A stretch of DNA of 64,000 nt from Microbispora sp. H13382 (GCF_014161445.1 NZ_JABBXA010000003.1:62001-126000); one strand, 5' to 3'. Shown: positions 20,993-29,677, counted from the first letter of the stretch. The notes: a model not told the origin generated them from the sequence alone. Made by a program: numbers and translations.

Positions 20993-22834
20993 ATGACCGG
21001 CGTATTTGAGGACCGGGCGGCGATCGAGCGGGAGATCGCGGGCAGAACGGTGTGCGAGCAGCTCAGCTGGGCCGCGCGGGAGCATCCGGACTCGCCGGCC
21101 TACTCCGATCCCGCCGGAGACGAGTGGACGACGCTGACCTACGCCGAGGCGCACGGGCGTGTGCTGGAGATCGCCGCGGGCTACGCCGCGCTGGGCCTGC
21201 GGCCCGGCGACGCCGTCGCGCTGATGCTGGTCAACCGCAGCGAGCACGTGCTCGCCGACCTCGGCGCCGTCCACGCGGGAGCCGTCCCCTGCTCCGTCTA
21301 CGCCACCTTCGCCCCCGAGCAGGTCGCGTACGTCGCCCGCGACGTCGGGGCGCGGATCGCGGTGCTCGGCGGCCCCGCCGACCTGGCCCGCTGGGAGCCG
21401 ATCCTCGGCGAGCTGCCCGCGCTGACGAGGATCGTCATGCTGGAGGGCGCCCCGTCCGGCGACGAGCGCTTCCTGAGCTGGGAGGCGTTCCTCAAGATCG
21501 GCGCCGACGCGCTGGCCGCCGACCCGGCCGCGGTGGACGCGCGCTGGCGCGCGGTGACCCCGGAGGACACGCTGAGCGTCCTCTACACCTCGGGGACGAC
21601 GGGCAATCCCAAGGGCGTCCCGCTGACCCACGCGAACGTGCTGTTCGAACTCACCGCGACGCAGCGGATGATCGACCTGCCCATGCACGGCACGCAGATC
21701 TCCTACCTCACCTACGCGCACATCGCCGAGCGGGTGCTCAGCCTGTACCTGCCGCTGGTCAAGGTCAACCACGTGTACTTCTGCACCGACATGGCGAACC
21801 TCGGCGCGACGCTCGGCCAGGTGCGCCCGGTGTTGTTCTTCGGCGTCCCCCGCGTCTGGGAGAAGCTGACGGCCCGGCTCCAGGCGCTGCTGGCCGGCCA
21901 GCCGCCCGAGCAGCAGGAGAACGTGCGCGCCGCGATGGCCGCCGGGCTCGCCTACATCGAGGGGCTGCAGTACGGCCACACGGTCACGCCCGAGGTGCGG
22001 GAGGCGTACGAGCGGGCCGACGCGGCGCTGCTGTCGCTCATCCGCGGCATGATCGGGCTCGACCAGGCCCGCTGGTGCGCCACCGCCGCCGCGCCGATGC
22101 CGATCGAGGTGCAGCGGTTCCTCGCCGGCCTCGGCCTGAAGGTCATCGACGTGTACGGCATGACCGAGACGACCGGCGCGTTCACCGCCAACTCGCCGGA
22201 CGTCTTCAAGCTCGGCACGGTGGGTCGGGCCGAGCCGGGCGTCGAGGTGCGGATCGCCGAGGACGGCGAGATCCTCACTCGCAGCCCGCTCAACACGCGG
22301 GGCTACCTCGGTCTCCCCGAGGCGACCGCCGAGCTCCTCGACGCCGACGGCTGGCTGCACACCGGCGACGTGGGGTCGATCGACGAGGACGGCTTCGTGC
22401 GCATCGTCGACCGCAAGAAGGAACTGTTCATCACCTCGGGCGGGGAGAACGTGTCCCCGGCCGTCATCGAGGGGCACCTGAAGGAGCACCCGCTCATCGG
22501 GCAGGCCCTCGCGTACGGGGACCGCCGGCCGTACCCGGTGGCGATCCTCACCCTGGACGGCGAGGTCGCGCCCGAGTGGGCGCGGGCGCGCGGCATCCCC
22601 TTCGAGTCCCTGGCCGACCTGGCCGGGCATCCGGACGTGCTCGCCGAGGTCGAGGCGGCCGTCGAGGCCGCCAACCTCAGGCTCGCCCGGGTGCAGCAGA
22701 TCAAGAGGTGGCGGCTGCTGCCCGCCGAGTGGACCGCCGAGACCGAGGAGCTCACCCCCAGCCTCAAGCTCAAGCGCCGGGTCGTCCACGCGCGGTACGC
22801 CGGCGTGATCGAGGAGTTGTACGCGACCGGCTGA
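20993..22834 (+). CDS. Long-chain acyl-CoA synthetase (AMP-forming)
   Basis: 613 residues from ATG at 20993, behind GGGAGG. ANL-superfamily motifs are intact: P-loop LYTSGTTGNPKGVPLTH, A5 YGMTETTGAFT, A7 GWLHTGDVGSIDEDGF, A8 VDRKKELFITSGGENVSP, and a Lys-rich C-terminus (SLKLKRRVVHARY). The order and the FadD15-like length suggest activation of long-chain fatty acids to acyl-CoA via acyl-AMP in the cytoplasm. It stands alone between a divergent peptide transporter and a secreted protein gene, so it is probably a general lipid-metabolism enzyme. Confidence 0.92.
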   Translation: MTGVFEDRAAIEREIAGRTVCEQLSWAAREHPDSPAYSDPAGDEWTTLTYAEAHGRVLEIAAGYAALGLRPGDAVALMLVNRSEHVLADLGAVHAGAVPCSVYATFAPEQVAYVARDVGARIAVLGGPADLARWEPILGELPALTRIVMLEGAPSGDERFLSWEAFLKIGADALAADPAAVDARWRAVTPEDTLSVLYTSGTTGNPKGVPLTHANVLFELTATQRMIDLPMHGTQISYLTYAHIAERVLSLYLPLVKVNHVYFCTDMANLGATLGQVRPVLFFGVPRVWEKLTARLQALLAGQPPEQQENVRAAMAAGLAYIEGLQYGHTVTPEVREAYERADAALLSLIRGMIGLDQARWCATAAAPMPIEVQRFLAGLGLKVIDVYGMTETTGAFTANSPDVFKLGTVGRAEPGVEVRIAEDGEILTRSPLNTRGYLGLPEATAELLDADGWLHTGDVGSIDEDGFVRIVDRKKELFITSGGENVSPAVIEGHLKEHPLIGQALAYGDRRPYPVAILTLDGEVAPEWARARGIPFESLADLAGHPDVLAEVEAAVEAANLRLARVQQIKRWRLLPAEWTAETEELTPSLKLKRRVVHARYAGVIEELYATG

Positions 22835-22953
22835 GCGCGGGGAGGTTCCCACCGGGCCGCACGACCGGACCGAGTTTTACGGGCCGGCTTTTTACCTGGC
22901 CGGGAGTGTGTCGGGGGCGGGGCGGCCCCCGGTCGTGCGTACGGTCACGGGGC

Positions 22954-23856
22954 ATGATGAGACCTCTGTTCGCGACGCTGGCCCTCGCGGCCGCGACGAC
23001 GGCGGCGGCCGCGCCGGCCCCCGCCTCCGGTGACCTGGCCATCCGCTCGGTCGAGGTGCGCCCGTCCGATCCGGTGGTCGGCCCCAGCGGGTCGGTGCGG
23101 CTGGTCGTCGACGTGGTGGCGCGCGGTGCGGAGCGCGTCTCCGTCGTCCTGGAACCCGGCCGCGCCCCCTCGGGAGACGACGAGCCCGGCACGGAGCCCG
23201 AACCGGACGTGTCCCCCTCGCCGCCGTCGGGCGACGCCGTGCCGGTGCCGTCCGCCTCCCCGGATCCGGGCTTCCCGGCTCCCGCCGTGCCCGCGCCGGT
23301 GCCCGCTGTCGGGCCCCTGCCGGGCCTGGGCGGGCTGGCGTCCGCGATGCCCGGAATGGTGGGCGTGTCGCCCGCGGGCGGCCGGCCGGCCTGGCGCGTC
23401 TCCCCGGCGTCGTCGGGGGAGTGGGAGACCTGGCGGTTCCTCCCGGACAAGCCGTTGTCGCGGTGGTACCGGAGCGGCCCATGGACGGTCACCGCGACGG
23501 CGGTGAACGCGCGGGGCGAGCGGGCCGTCGCACGGGCGGGCTTCAACCTGCGCCGGGCGACCGAGATCGAGGGACTCAAGGCGGTGCGCGACGGGGACGC
23601 CGTGCGGGTCACCGGGACGCTGCTGCGGGTGGATCCGATCGGGAAGGTCGACTACCGGCCCTTCGCGGGGCAGCGGGTCGAAATCCGCTTCCGGCCCGCC
23701 GGGTCGCCCCGCTGGAGGACCGTGGGGGAGGCGGTCACCCGGAGGGACGGCTGGTTCAGCACCCGGGTCCGAGCGGACGGAGAAGGCACATGGCGTGCGG
23801 AATATGCCGGTACGTCCAGATATGCCGCCGACGCAAGTCCGCAGCGTGAGGCATAA
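22954..23856 (+). CDS. Secreted protein with two Ig-like regions and a Pro-rich linker
   Basis: 300 residues. The N-terminus is a signal peptide (RPLFATLALAAATTAAAA, cleavage probably after APAPASG). Then an Ig-like strand set (LAIRSVEVRPSDPVVGPSG), a long Pro/Ser/Glu-rich linker of about 90 residues, a second set (YRSGPWTVTATAVNARGER) and a C-terminal beta domain (RVTGTLLRVDPIGKVDYRPF to GTWRAEYAGTSRYAAD). The same order occurs in the next gene, so the two are paralogues. No enzyme motif. Probably an extracellular or envelope-associated structural or binding protein. Two adjacent ATGs (22954, 22957) are possible starts. Confidence 0.75.
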   Translation: MMRPLFATLALAAATTAAAAPAPASGDLAIRSVEVRPSDPVVGPSGSVRLVVDVVARGAERVSVVLEPGRAPSGDDEPGTEPEPDVSPSPPSGDAVPVPSASPDPGFPAPAVPAPVPAVGPLPGLGGLASAMPGMVGVSPAGGRPAWRVSPASSGEWETWRFLPDKPLSRWYRSGPWTVTATAVNARGERAVARAGFNLRRATEIEGLKAVRDGDAVRVTGTLLRVDPIGKVDYRPFAGQRVEIRFRPAGSPRWRTVGEAVTRRDGWFSTRVRADGEGTWRAEYAGTSRYAADASPQREA

Positions 23857-24025
23857 AGGCCGATTTGAGCCCTATAAGCCCATAAAGCCGGACATAAAGG
23901 ACTGTTACTAATTTGTGATATTTCAATCCCAAGAGTGAGGCAACTTTTCACTTCCTTGTGACGTCTATGACGTAGGTGCGCCCCAAACCGGGGTGCGATC
24001 CTGAACGGGGAGAGGATTCAGCCTC

Positions 24026-24946
24026 ATGGAGAAACGAGTCGCTACCGCCCTGGTAGCGGTCGCCATGGGCGCCACGGCGCTCGCGACTGCGCCCGCGTAC
24101 GCGGACCCTGTCGCGCCTTCGCCGACGCCCACATCGGACTCCACTCCTGCGGACAACGCCCGCAAGCCGTACACGCCTGACCCGCGCATCGTGTCGGTGG
24201 ACGTCGACCCGAACGTGGTCGTGGTGAACAGGGGCCGGTCGGCCCAGGTCACCGCCCGGGTCACGACCAAGGACGTCAAGAGCGTCGACATCGACCTGTG
24301 GGGTCCGAGGGGCCGCAGCGACCACGGCGGCGACCACTGGTTCGGCAAGCGTAAGGGCGGCCCGAACGACGGTCCGAAGTTCGACCGCGCGTCGCGGTCG
24401 TGGCGCTTCGACTGGAGCGACCGCACCGGCACCTACAAGGTGCACGTGGAGGCGATCGGTCTCGACGGCAAGAAGTACACCGCCGACCGCACCTTCACGG
24501 TGAAGCGCAACGAGTGGCACGCGCCGCGTCCGTCGGGTCCGAAGGCGACCCGCATCGCCGGCTTCGACGCCACGCCCGAGCCGGTCCGCAAGGGCCGCTC
24601 GCTGACCCTCAAGGGCACGCTGCAGGTCGCGAAGTGCTGGGGTGACTGGTACTACGACGACTGGAACGACTTCTCCGGCCGTCGCGGCGGCGACCGCTAC
24701 TGCTCCGACAGCCGCAACTACTGGAACGACTGGCGCTGGCTGGGCTCGCAGGACCTGAAGGTCTACTTCCAGCCCTCGGGCTCCGGCCGCTGGCAGTACG
24801 TGGACACCATCGAGACCGACGGCGACGGCGACTTCGCCGCCAGTGTCCGGGCCTGGCGGTCCGGCACCTGGGCGGTGCGGTTCGACGGCAACCGCCGTCT
24901 CAAGGGCTCCGAGGCGACCGACTACGTGAAGGTCTGGCGCCACTAG
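24026..24946 (+). CDS. Secreted Ig-like repeat protein
   Basis: 306 residues. Signal peptide at the N-terminus (MEKRVATALVAVAMGATALA, cleavage likely after PAYA). Two beta-sandwich regions follow: RIVSVDVDPNVVVVNRGRSA to SWRFDWSDRTGTYKVHVEA, then RIAGFDATPEPVRKGRSLTL to GTWAVRFDGNRRLKGSEATD. An aromatic, acidic insert (DWYYDDWNDFSG) with two Cys lies in the second. Paralogue of the preceding gene. The spacer between them (23857-24025) is markedly less GC-rich and contains the word CATAAAG three times, so this gene probably has its own promoter. A strong terminator follows. Function unknown. Confidence 0.78.
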   Translation: MEKRVATALVAVAMGATALATAPAYADPVAPSPTPTSDSTPADNARKPYTPDPRIVSVDVDPNVVVVNRGRSAQVTARVTTKDVKSVDIDLWGPRGRSDHGGDHWFGKRKGGPNDGPKFDRASRSWRFDWSDRTGTYKVHVEAIGLDGKKYTADRTFTVKRNEWHAPRPSGPKATRIAGFDATPEPVRKGRSLTLKGTLQVAKCWGDWYYDDWNDFSGRRGGDRYCSDSRNYWNDWRWLGSQDLKVYFQPSGSGRWQYVDTIETDGDGDFAASVRAWRSGTWAVRFDGNRRLKGSEATDYVKVWRH

Positions 24947-24957
24947 GAAACCGTTCG

Positions 24958-24991
24958 CGACGCCCGGCTCCCGTATGGGGGCCGGGCGTCG
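24958..24991 (+). terminator. Rho-independent terminator
   Basis: CGACGCCCGGC at 24958-24968 pairs with GCCGGGCGTCG at 24981-24991. The loop region TCCCGTATGGGG can extend the stem by a T-G and three C-G pairs around GTAT. It is followed by GCTTTTCT. It ends the secreted-protein transcript 12 bases after its stop and shields the lanthipeptide locus. Confidence 0.9.
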
Positions 24992-25055
24992 GCTTTTCTC
25001 TGACGCGGTTCCTGATTAAAGGTGACAGTTGGGGTAGAGAGGTCCCGGCGTGCGC

Positions 25056-25067
25056 GTGAAACCTGCA
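25056..25067 (+). promoter_or_regulatory. Motif upstream of the response regulator, shared with the LanKC promoter
   Basis: GTGAAACCTGCA lies 68 bases before the TTG start of the response regulator gene. It matches GTGAAATCTGCA at 32712-32723 upstream of the synthetase gene in 11 of 12 positions. Two such matches in regulatory positions at opposite ends of one cluster make a common regulator site plausible. Confidence 0.4.
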
Positions 25068-25134
25068 TAGTGAGTGGAGCGTCGCGGTCACGAACGGCGA
25101 GCAACCGCTCGCACCGCGTGTAGGGGGGTCTGGA

Positions 25135-25791
25135 TTGATCCGACTGATGCTCGCCGAGGACATGCACCTCATCCGCAAGGCGCTGGTCGCTCTGCTGTCG
25201 AGCGAGGACGACCTCGAGGTGGTGGCCGAGGCGGACAAGGGCGAGGACATCGTCCGGCTCGGCTGCCTGCGACGCCCCGACGTCGCGGTGCTCGACATCG
25301 GGATGCCCGGTGTCGACGGCCTCACCGCGGCGGCCGAGCTGCACCGCCGATTACCCTCCTGCAAGACCGTCGTGCTCACCGGTCTCGGTACGCCCACCGC
25401 GCTGCGCAAGGCGCTGGACGCCAACGTGCGCGGCTTCGTCGTGAAGGACGCCTCGCCGGGCCACCTCGTGGACTGCATCCGCCGCGTGGCGAAGGGAGAG
25501 CGGGTCATCGACCCCGAGCTCGCGGTGGCCGCGCTCGACGCCGACGCCAACCCGCTGACCGCGCGCGAGCTCGACGTCCTGGAGACCGCCGCCGGCGGCG
25601 CGACCGTCGGCGAGATCGCCGACCGCCTGTCGCTGTCACGCGGCACGGTCCGCAACTACCTGTCCCGCATCCTCACCAAGGTCGGCGCCCGCTCACGCGT
25701 CGAGGCGATCCAGATCGCCTCCGAGTGCGGCTGGCTCTGGCCCGCGGCCGGGCGCGACATCGGCATCCTGCGCTACCGCTCCCGCCGGTAG
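25135..25791 (+). CDS. NarL-family response regulator of the lanthipeptide locus (RamR/AmfR-like)
   Basis: 218 residues, TTG start behind AGGGGGG. Receiver domain with the acidic pair in LAEDM, Asp54 (VAVLDIGMPG) and Lys in FVVKDAS. LuxR-type HTH from about residue 141 (LTARELDVLETAAGG, then LSLSRGTVRNYLSRIL). It resembles the first response regulator in the window but has a longer C-terminal tail (WPAAGRDIGILRYRSRR). SapB-type clusters carry a regulator of this type (RamR, AmfR) that activates the synthetase-precursor operon, so the same role is inferred. Its last 99 bases overlap the 3' end of the convergent ABC transporter gene. Confidence 0.88.
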   Translation: MIRLMLAEDMHLIRKALVALLSSEDDLEVVAEADKGEDIVRLGCLRRPDVAVLDIGMPGVDGLTAAAELHRRLPSCKTVVLTGLGTPTALRKALDANVRGFVVKDASPGHLVDCIRRVAKGERVIDPELAVAALDADANPLTARELDVLETAAGGATVGEIADRLSLSRGTVRNYLSRILTKVGARSRVEAIQIASECGWLWPAAGRDIGILRYRSRR

Positions 25792-27561
25792 CGGCCCCGG
25801 CGCCTCCCAGTGGCCGACCAGGTCCGCGTACAGCGGCGAGGCGGCCACCATCTCCTCGTGCCTGCCGAGCAGGACGCGGGTGCCGTCCATGACCAGCACC
25901 CGCCGGGCCCGCAGGGCCGAGGAGATCCGGTGCGCCACGACGATCAGCGTGCCCTCGCGCGCCGCGAACGCCGCCTCCGCCCGAGCCTCCGCCGCCGGGT
26001 CGAGATGGCAGGTCGACTCGTCGAGCACGACCAGCCGGGCGGGGGACAGGTAGGTCCTGGCCAGCGCGACGAGCTGGCGTTCGCCCGCCGACAGCTCGGC
26101 CGGGTCGAGCGGGCCGCCCGCCGTGCGCCGCGCGAGCTCCGCCAGCCCGAACACCGCCACCGCCTCGTCCACCCGCTCCGCCGGCGTCCCCGGCGCGAGG
26201 TAGGTCAGGTTCTCCGCCAGGGTGCCGGGGAAGACGTACGCCTCCTGGGGGATCAGCGCGCGGGCGGCCGGATGGACGCGCGCGGCCCGGACGCCGCCGA
26301 CGAGGACCTCGCCGTCGTCCGGGCTCAGCAGGCCGGAGACGAGCGCCGCCAGCGTGGACTTGCCGATCCCGCTCGGGCCGACGACCACCAGGTGGTCGCC
26401 CTCGGGCACGACGAGGTCCAGGCCGTCGATCACCGGCTCGGCGGCCTTCTGACCGGCGGTGCCGTAGGCGAAGCGCACCCCGCGCAGCTCCAGGCGGACC
26501 CCGTCGGGCCGCCGGTCGCCGTGCGCGACGGGCGGGCCGGGGGCGTGCAGGATGCGCTCCAGCGTGACGGCCAGGCGGACGCCGCTGACGCCGAGGCCCT
26601 GCACGAGCCCCCCGAGCGCGGGGGCGAGCGACTGCATCACGTAGGTCAGCGAGCCGAGGATCACCCCGCCGGTGACTCCCTGGCGCACCAGCCAGGGCGC
26701 GCCGGCGAGCAGGAGCACGACCGGCAGCCACGCTCCCACCGCCAGCGACAGCGTCCGCGACGCCGTCACCCGCGCCAGCGCCCGCGCGGCCCTCGCCTGC
26801 CGGGAGACCTCCCGCCCGACGCTCGCCGCGACGCGCTCCTCGCCGCCGCAGGCCGTCACGTCCCGCAGGCCACTCGCCATCGCCGCCACCGCGGCCGCCG
26901 TACGCTCGTCGGCGACGATGAACTCGCGCTGACGCCGGGCGAGGGCGGGCAGGGAGACGAGGAACAGGCCGAGCCCCAGGGCCACCGGCGCCAGCACGAG
27001 CGGGACGACCTTGGGGGCCAGCGTCGTGAGCCCCACCGCCACGCTGGCCAGCGTGAACACGAAGGTCCTGACCACCGTGATGATCGCGCCGAAGGCGTCC
27101 CTGGCCAGCTCCACCTGATGGTTCATCCGGGCGACGGCCGCGCTGTCGCCGCCCCGCCCGGCCCGCAGCGCCCCGGTCACCACGCGTTCCAGCAGATCGT
27201 CGCGGAAGGGCTCGACGATCCCGGCGACGAGCAGCAGCACCTGCCGGGCGGCCACCGCGGCGACCGCCCAGGCGGCGGCGAGCACGCCCAGCCACATCAG
27301 GCCGGAGCCGGGCCGGCCCGCGGCGAAGCCGTCGTCCACGGCCCTCGCGATCGCGTACCCGCCGGACAGCGCGGGCAGCGCCTCCGCCAGCGACCACAGG
27401 GCCAGCCACAGCAGCCGGGAGGGCTCGCGCAGCAGCGCCCCTGTGACCACCCGCCGCGCCCCGGTCGGTCGCGTATCGGCGCCCTGCATTTCGGCTCGGG
27501 GTACGCCGGCCTGCCGCGCGTCCGCCTTCCGCGGTCTCCCGGCGAGCACGCGCCGCCTCAT
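25693..27561 (-). CDS. ABC half-transporter of the lanthipeptide locus (RamB-like)
   Basis: 622 residues from the ATG at 27561, which overlaps the TGA of the upstream transporter gene (TGATG arrangement). Six transmembrane helices (for example WSLAEALPALSGGYAIARAV), then an ATPase domain: Walker A VVGPSGIGKSTLAALV, Q-loop region ALIPQEAYVFPGTLAENL, Walker B LVVLDESTCHLD. The signature is LSAGERQLVALART rather than LSGGQ. It most likely pairs with the upstream half-transporter to export the modified peptide, as RamA/RamB do for SapB. The last about 40 residues (AGAVAQDADVAPGRGPEPAA) have no family match and overlap the regulator gene. Confidence 0.88.
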   Translation of the reverse strand: MRRRVLAGRPRKADARQAGVPRAEMQGADTRPTGARRVVTGALLREPSRLLWLALWSLAEALPALSGGYAIARAVDDGFAAGRPGSGLMWLGVLAAAWAVAAVAARQVLLLVAGIVEPFRDDLLERVVTGALRAGRGGDSAAVARMNHQVELARDAFGAIITVVRTFVFTLASVAVGLTTLAPKVVPLVLAPVALGLGLFLVSLPALARRQREFIVADERTAAAVAAMASGLRDVTACGGEERVAASVGREVSRQARAARALARVTASRTLSLAVGAWLPVVLLLAGAPWLVRQGVTGGVILGSLTYVMQSLAPALGGLVQGLGVSGVRLAVTLERILHAPGPPVAHGDRRPDGVRLELRGVRFAYGTAGQKAAEPVIDGLDLVVPEGDHLVVVGPSGIGKSTLAALVSGLLSPDDGEVLVGGVRAARVHPAARALIPQEAYVFPGTLAENLTYLAPGTPAERVDEAVAVFGLAELARRTAGGPLDPAELSAGERQLVALARTYLSPARLVVLDESTCHLDPAAEARAEAAFAAREGTLIVVAHRISSALRARRVLVMDGTRVLLGRHEEMVAASPLYADLVGHWEAPGPLPAGAVAQDADVAPGRGPEPAALGGDLDRLDA

Positions 27562-29396
27562 CACGAGTCCTCCCCGGCTCGGAAGACCGCCCGGTAGCCG
27601 GGGTCCTCCCACAGCCGGTCATGCGTGCCGGCCGCGCGTACCCGCCCGTCCTCCAGCCACACGACCTGGTCGGCCTGCGCCGCGGTCGTCACCCGGTGGG
27701 CCACCACCAGCCGGGTGCGGTCGGACAGGCTCCCGGTGAGGGCGCGCGCCACCTGCCGCTCGGTCACCGTGTCCAGGCTCGACATGGCATCGTCCAGGAT
27801 CAGCAGCCGGCCGGCCTGGGCGAACGCGCGGGCCAGGCCGACGCGCTGGATCTCGCCCCCCGACATGGGCGCCTCGCCGACCGGGGTGGCGTAGCCGCGC
27901 GGCAGCCGCCGGATGAAGTCGTCGGCCCGGGCGGCCGCCGCGGCCACCCGCACGGTGTCCCCGCTGCGCTCGGTGTCCCCGCTGCGCTCGGCGTTTTCGC
28001 TGCGCTCGGTGTTTCCGCTGCGCTCGGTGTTTCCGCTCCGCATGGCGTCTGCGCTCCGCTCGCCGGGGGCGTCCCGGGCGCCCAGCCCGAAGGCGACGGC
28101 CTCGCCCAGCGTCTCGCCGAACAACGCGGGCCGCTCGAACGCGTACCCGACCGCGCGGCGCAGCGGCGCGCGGCCGATCTCCCGCAGGGGTACCCCGTCC
28201 AGCAGGACGGCGCCGCGTTCGGGATCGAGGAGCCGGCCGGCCACGGCGGCGAGCGACGACTTGCCCGAGCCCGAACGGCCCACGACCGCCGTGCACGTGC
28301 CGCCCGGCACGACCAGGCTGACGTCGCTCAGCAGCCGCACGCCGTCGGCCCGTACGGTCACGTCGCGCAGTTCCAGGGTGCCGGGGCCGGGCGGCAGCGA
28401 ACGGTCCCCGTACACGGGCGCCGGCACGGCGAACAGCTGCTCCAGCCGCAGGGCGGCCGACCGGGCGCGGGCGATGCGCGCCGCGTAGCCGAGCGCCGAC
28501 CCGAGGCCCGCGCCGAGCACGACGTAACGCGCGGCGGCGAGCAACTCTCCGACGGTCAGGCCACCGGCCGACAGGCGCAGCCCGCCGACCGCGAGCACCG
28601 CGATCTCCAGGAGCGGGACGACGACGGCGGCCTGCACGCCCGCCCGTGCCTGCAGCCGCCACAGGGCCAGGCCGTGGGCCCGCAGGCGGGGCAGCGGTGC
28701 GAGCACGCGCGCGGCCTCGCGCTCCTCGGTCCCGGCCGCGGTGATGGTGCGGGCCCCGGCGAGGGCGCCGACGAGCATGGCCGCGATCTCCCCCTGGGCC
28801 TGCTGGTAACCGCCGGAGGCCGCCGTGGTCTTCCGCATGAACGCGCGCAGCACGGCCACGATCAGAAGCAGGCCGGCCACCAGCGTGACCGCGAGCCACG
28901 GGTCGATCAGCGCGAGGGCGACGACACTGCCGGCCGCCGGAACGATCAGCGTGGCGGCGGTGACCACCGCCTCGGGGGTCCGCCCCGCCTCCTCCACGTT
29001 CACCCCGGCCCGGGTGACGAGCTCGCCCGGCGTGAGGTGGCGGGTCATGCCGGAGCCGACGGACAGGGTGTGGGCCACGACCCGGGAGCGCAGCCACTGC
29101 GCGGCCCGCGCGCCGCTCACCCCTGCCGCGAGCACGCCCAGGGCGTCGCACGCGACCACCAGCGCGACCAGCAGCGCGGCGATCGCGACCGGGCCGGTGA
29201 GCCCGGCATCGGCCCCCGAACCCGCCCGGGCCCCCACCACGGCGTCGACGGCGCCGCCGAGCGCCGCCGGGAGCAGCAGGTCGGCCGCGGCGCCCAGCAG
29301 CGCCGTCGCGGTCAGCACCGCGAGCCAGGGGCCGCCGCGCCGTACGGCCCGCGCGATCAGCAGGTCCGCCGGACGAGAGCTCACGTGGTCCTCCAT
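27561..29396 (-). CDS. ABC half-transporter of the lanthipeptide locus (RamA-like)
   Basis: 611 residues, ATG at 29396. The permease part occupies about residues 1-320 (LAVLTATALLGAAADLLLPA and onward). The ATPase domain has Walker A VVGRSGSGKSSLAAVAG, Q-loop region RRAVGYAFERPALFGETL, signature MSGGEIQRVGLARAF, Walker B LLILDDAMSSLDTVTE and His in VVAHRVTT. Between the Q-loop and the signature it carries an insert of six-residue repeats (RSGNTE, RSENAE, RSGDTE) made by an 18-bp DNA repeat. Overlapping translation with the second transporter implies a heterodimer. It follows the precursor genes on the same strand after an 81-bp spacer with a hairpin. Confidence 0.9.
   Translation of the reverse strand: MEDHVSSRPADLLIARAVRRGGPWLAVLTATALLGAAADLLLPAALGGAVDAVVGARAGSGADAGLTGPVAIAALLVALVVACDALGVLAAGVSGARAAQWLRSRVVAHTLSVGSGMTRHLTPGELVTRAGVNVEEAGRTPEAVVTAATLIVPAAGSVVALALIDPWLAVTLVAGLLLIVAVLRAFMRKTTAASGGYQQAQGEIAAMLVGALAGARTITAAGTEEREAARVLAPLPRLRAHGLALWRLQARAGVQAAVVVPLLEIAVLAVGGLRLSAGGLTVGELLAAARYVVLGAGLGSALGYAARIARARSAALRLEQLFAVPAPVYGDRSLPPGPGTLELRDVTVRADGVRLLSDVSLVVPGGTCTAVVGRSGSGKSSLAAVAGRLLDPERGAVLLDGVPLREIGRAPLRRAVGYAFERPALFGETLGEAVAFGLGARDAPGERSADAMRSGNTERSGNTERSENAERSGDTERSGDTVRVAAAAARADDFIRRLPRGYATPVGEAPMSGGEIQRVGLARAFAQAGRLLILDDAMSSLDTVTERQVARALTGSLSDRTRLVVAHRVTTAAQADQVVWLEDGRVRAAGTHDRLWEDPGYRAVFRAGEDS
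27953..28070 (-). repeat. In-frame 18-bp tandem repeat inside the RamA-like ATPase domain
   Basis: About six and a half units of an 18-bp repeat (plus-strand core GCTGCGCTCGGTGTCCCC, with TTTC and other variants) encode RSGNTE-type hexapeptides. The unit length is a multiple of three, so copy-number changes keep the frame. The array lies in the alpha-helical subdomain just before the signature motif, where insertions are usually not tolerated. Confidence 0.85.
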
Positions 29397-29432
29397 GAGT
29401 GCGAGGGCGGGACGGGGCCGGAAACGCGGAAG

Positions 29433-29459
29433 CCTGGGCGGCCGCGACGACCGCCCAGG
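29433..29459 (-). terminator. Intercistronic hairpin between precursor genes and transporter genes
   Basis: CCTGGGCGG at 29433-29441 and CCGCCCAGG at 29451-29459 form a 9-bp GC-rich stem with a 9-base loop. No T-run follows on the minus strand. It would act as a partial terminator or an RNA-stabilising end, giving more precursor than transporter mRNA. Such a stoichiometry break is expected in lanthipeptide operons; its activity here is inferred. Confidence 0.55.
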
Positions 29460-29477
29460 ACTCCGTTGCGCGTGCTA

Positions 29478-29609
29478 TCAGCCGCAGATGAGGCTGAGGC
29501 TGCTGTTCTCGTGCGGGGTGCAGCCGAGCAGGCTCAGGTTGCTGCCGCCGCCACCGCCGCCGCCGTGGCCGCCGGGGACCTCGAGGGTCTGCAGGTCGAG
29601 AAGCGCCAT
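29478..29609 (-). CDS. Class III lanthipeptide precursor, third copy in transcription order
   Basis: 43 residues, identical in protein sequence to the middle copy. The leader starts MALLDLQTLEVP, carrying the LLDLQ motif recognised by class III synthetases, then GGH and seven Gly. The probable core is 21 residues: SNLSLLGC, TPHEN, SSLSLICG. It contains S-x2-S-x3-C and S-x2-S-x2-C patterns, suited to two (methyl)lanthionine or labionin rings as in SapB/AmfS. ATG at 29609 is preceded by AAGGAG. No protease gene lies nearby, so leader removal must use an enzyme from elsewhere. Confidence 0.9.
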   Translation of the reverse strand: MALLDLQTLEVPGGHGGGGGGGSNLSLLGCTPHENSSLSLICG

Positions 29610-29677
29610 TTCGATCATCTCCTTGTATGCGTGCCGTCAGCCCCGGTTGGGGCCGAAGTTCGTGGTCTGGATGGTCG

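Noticed and set aside
27953..28070. 18-bp repeat considered as a CRISPR array
   Set aside because: The units are contiguous, in frame inside an ABC ATPase gene, and have no spacers.
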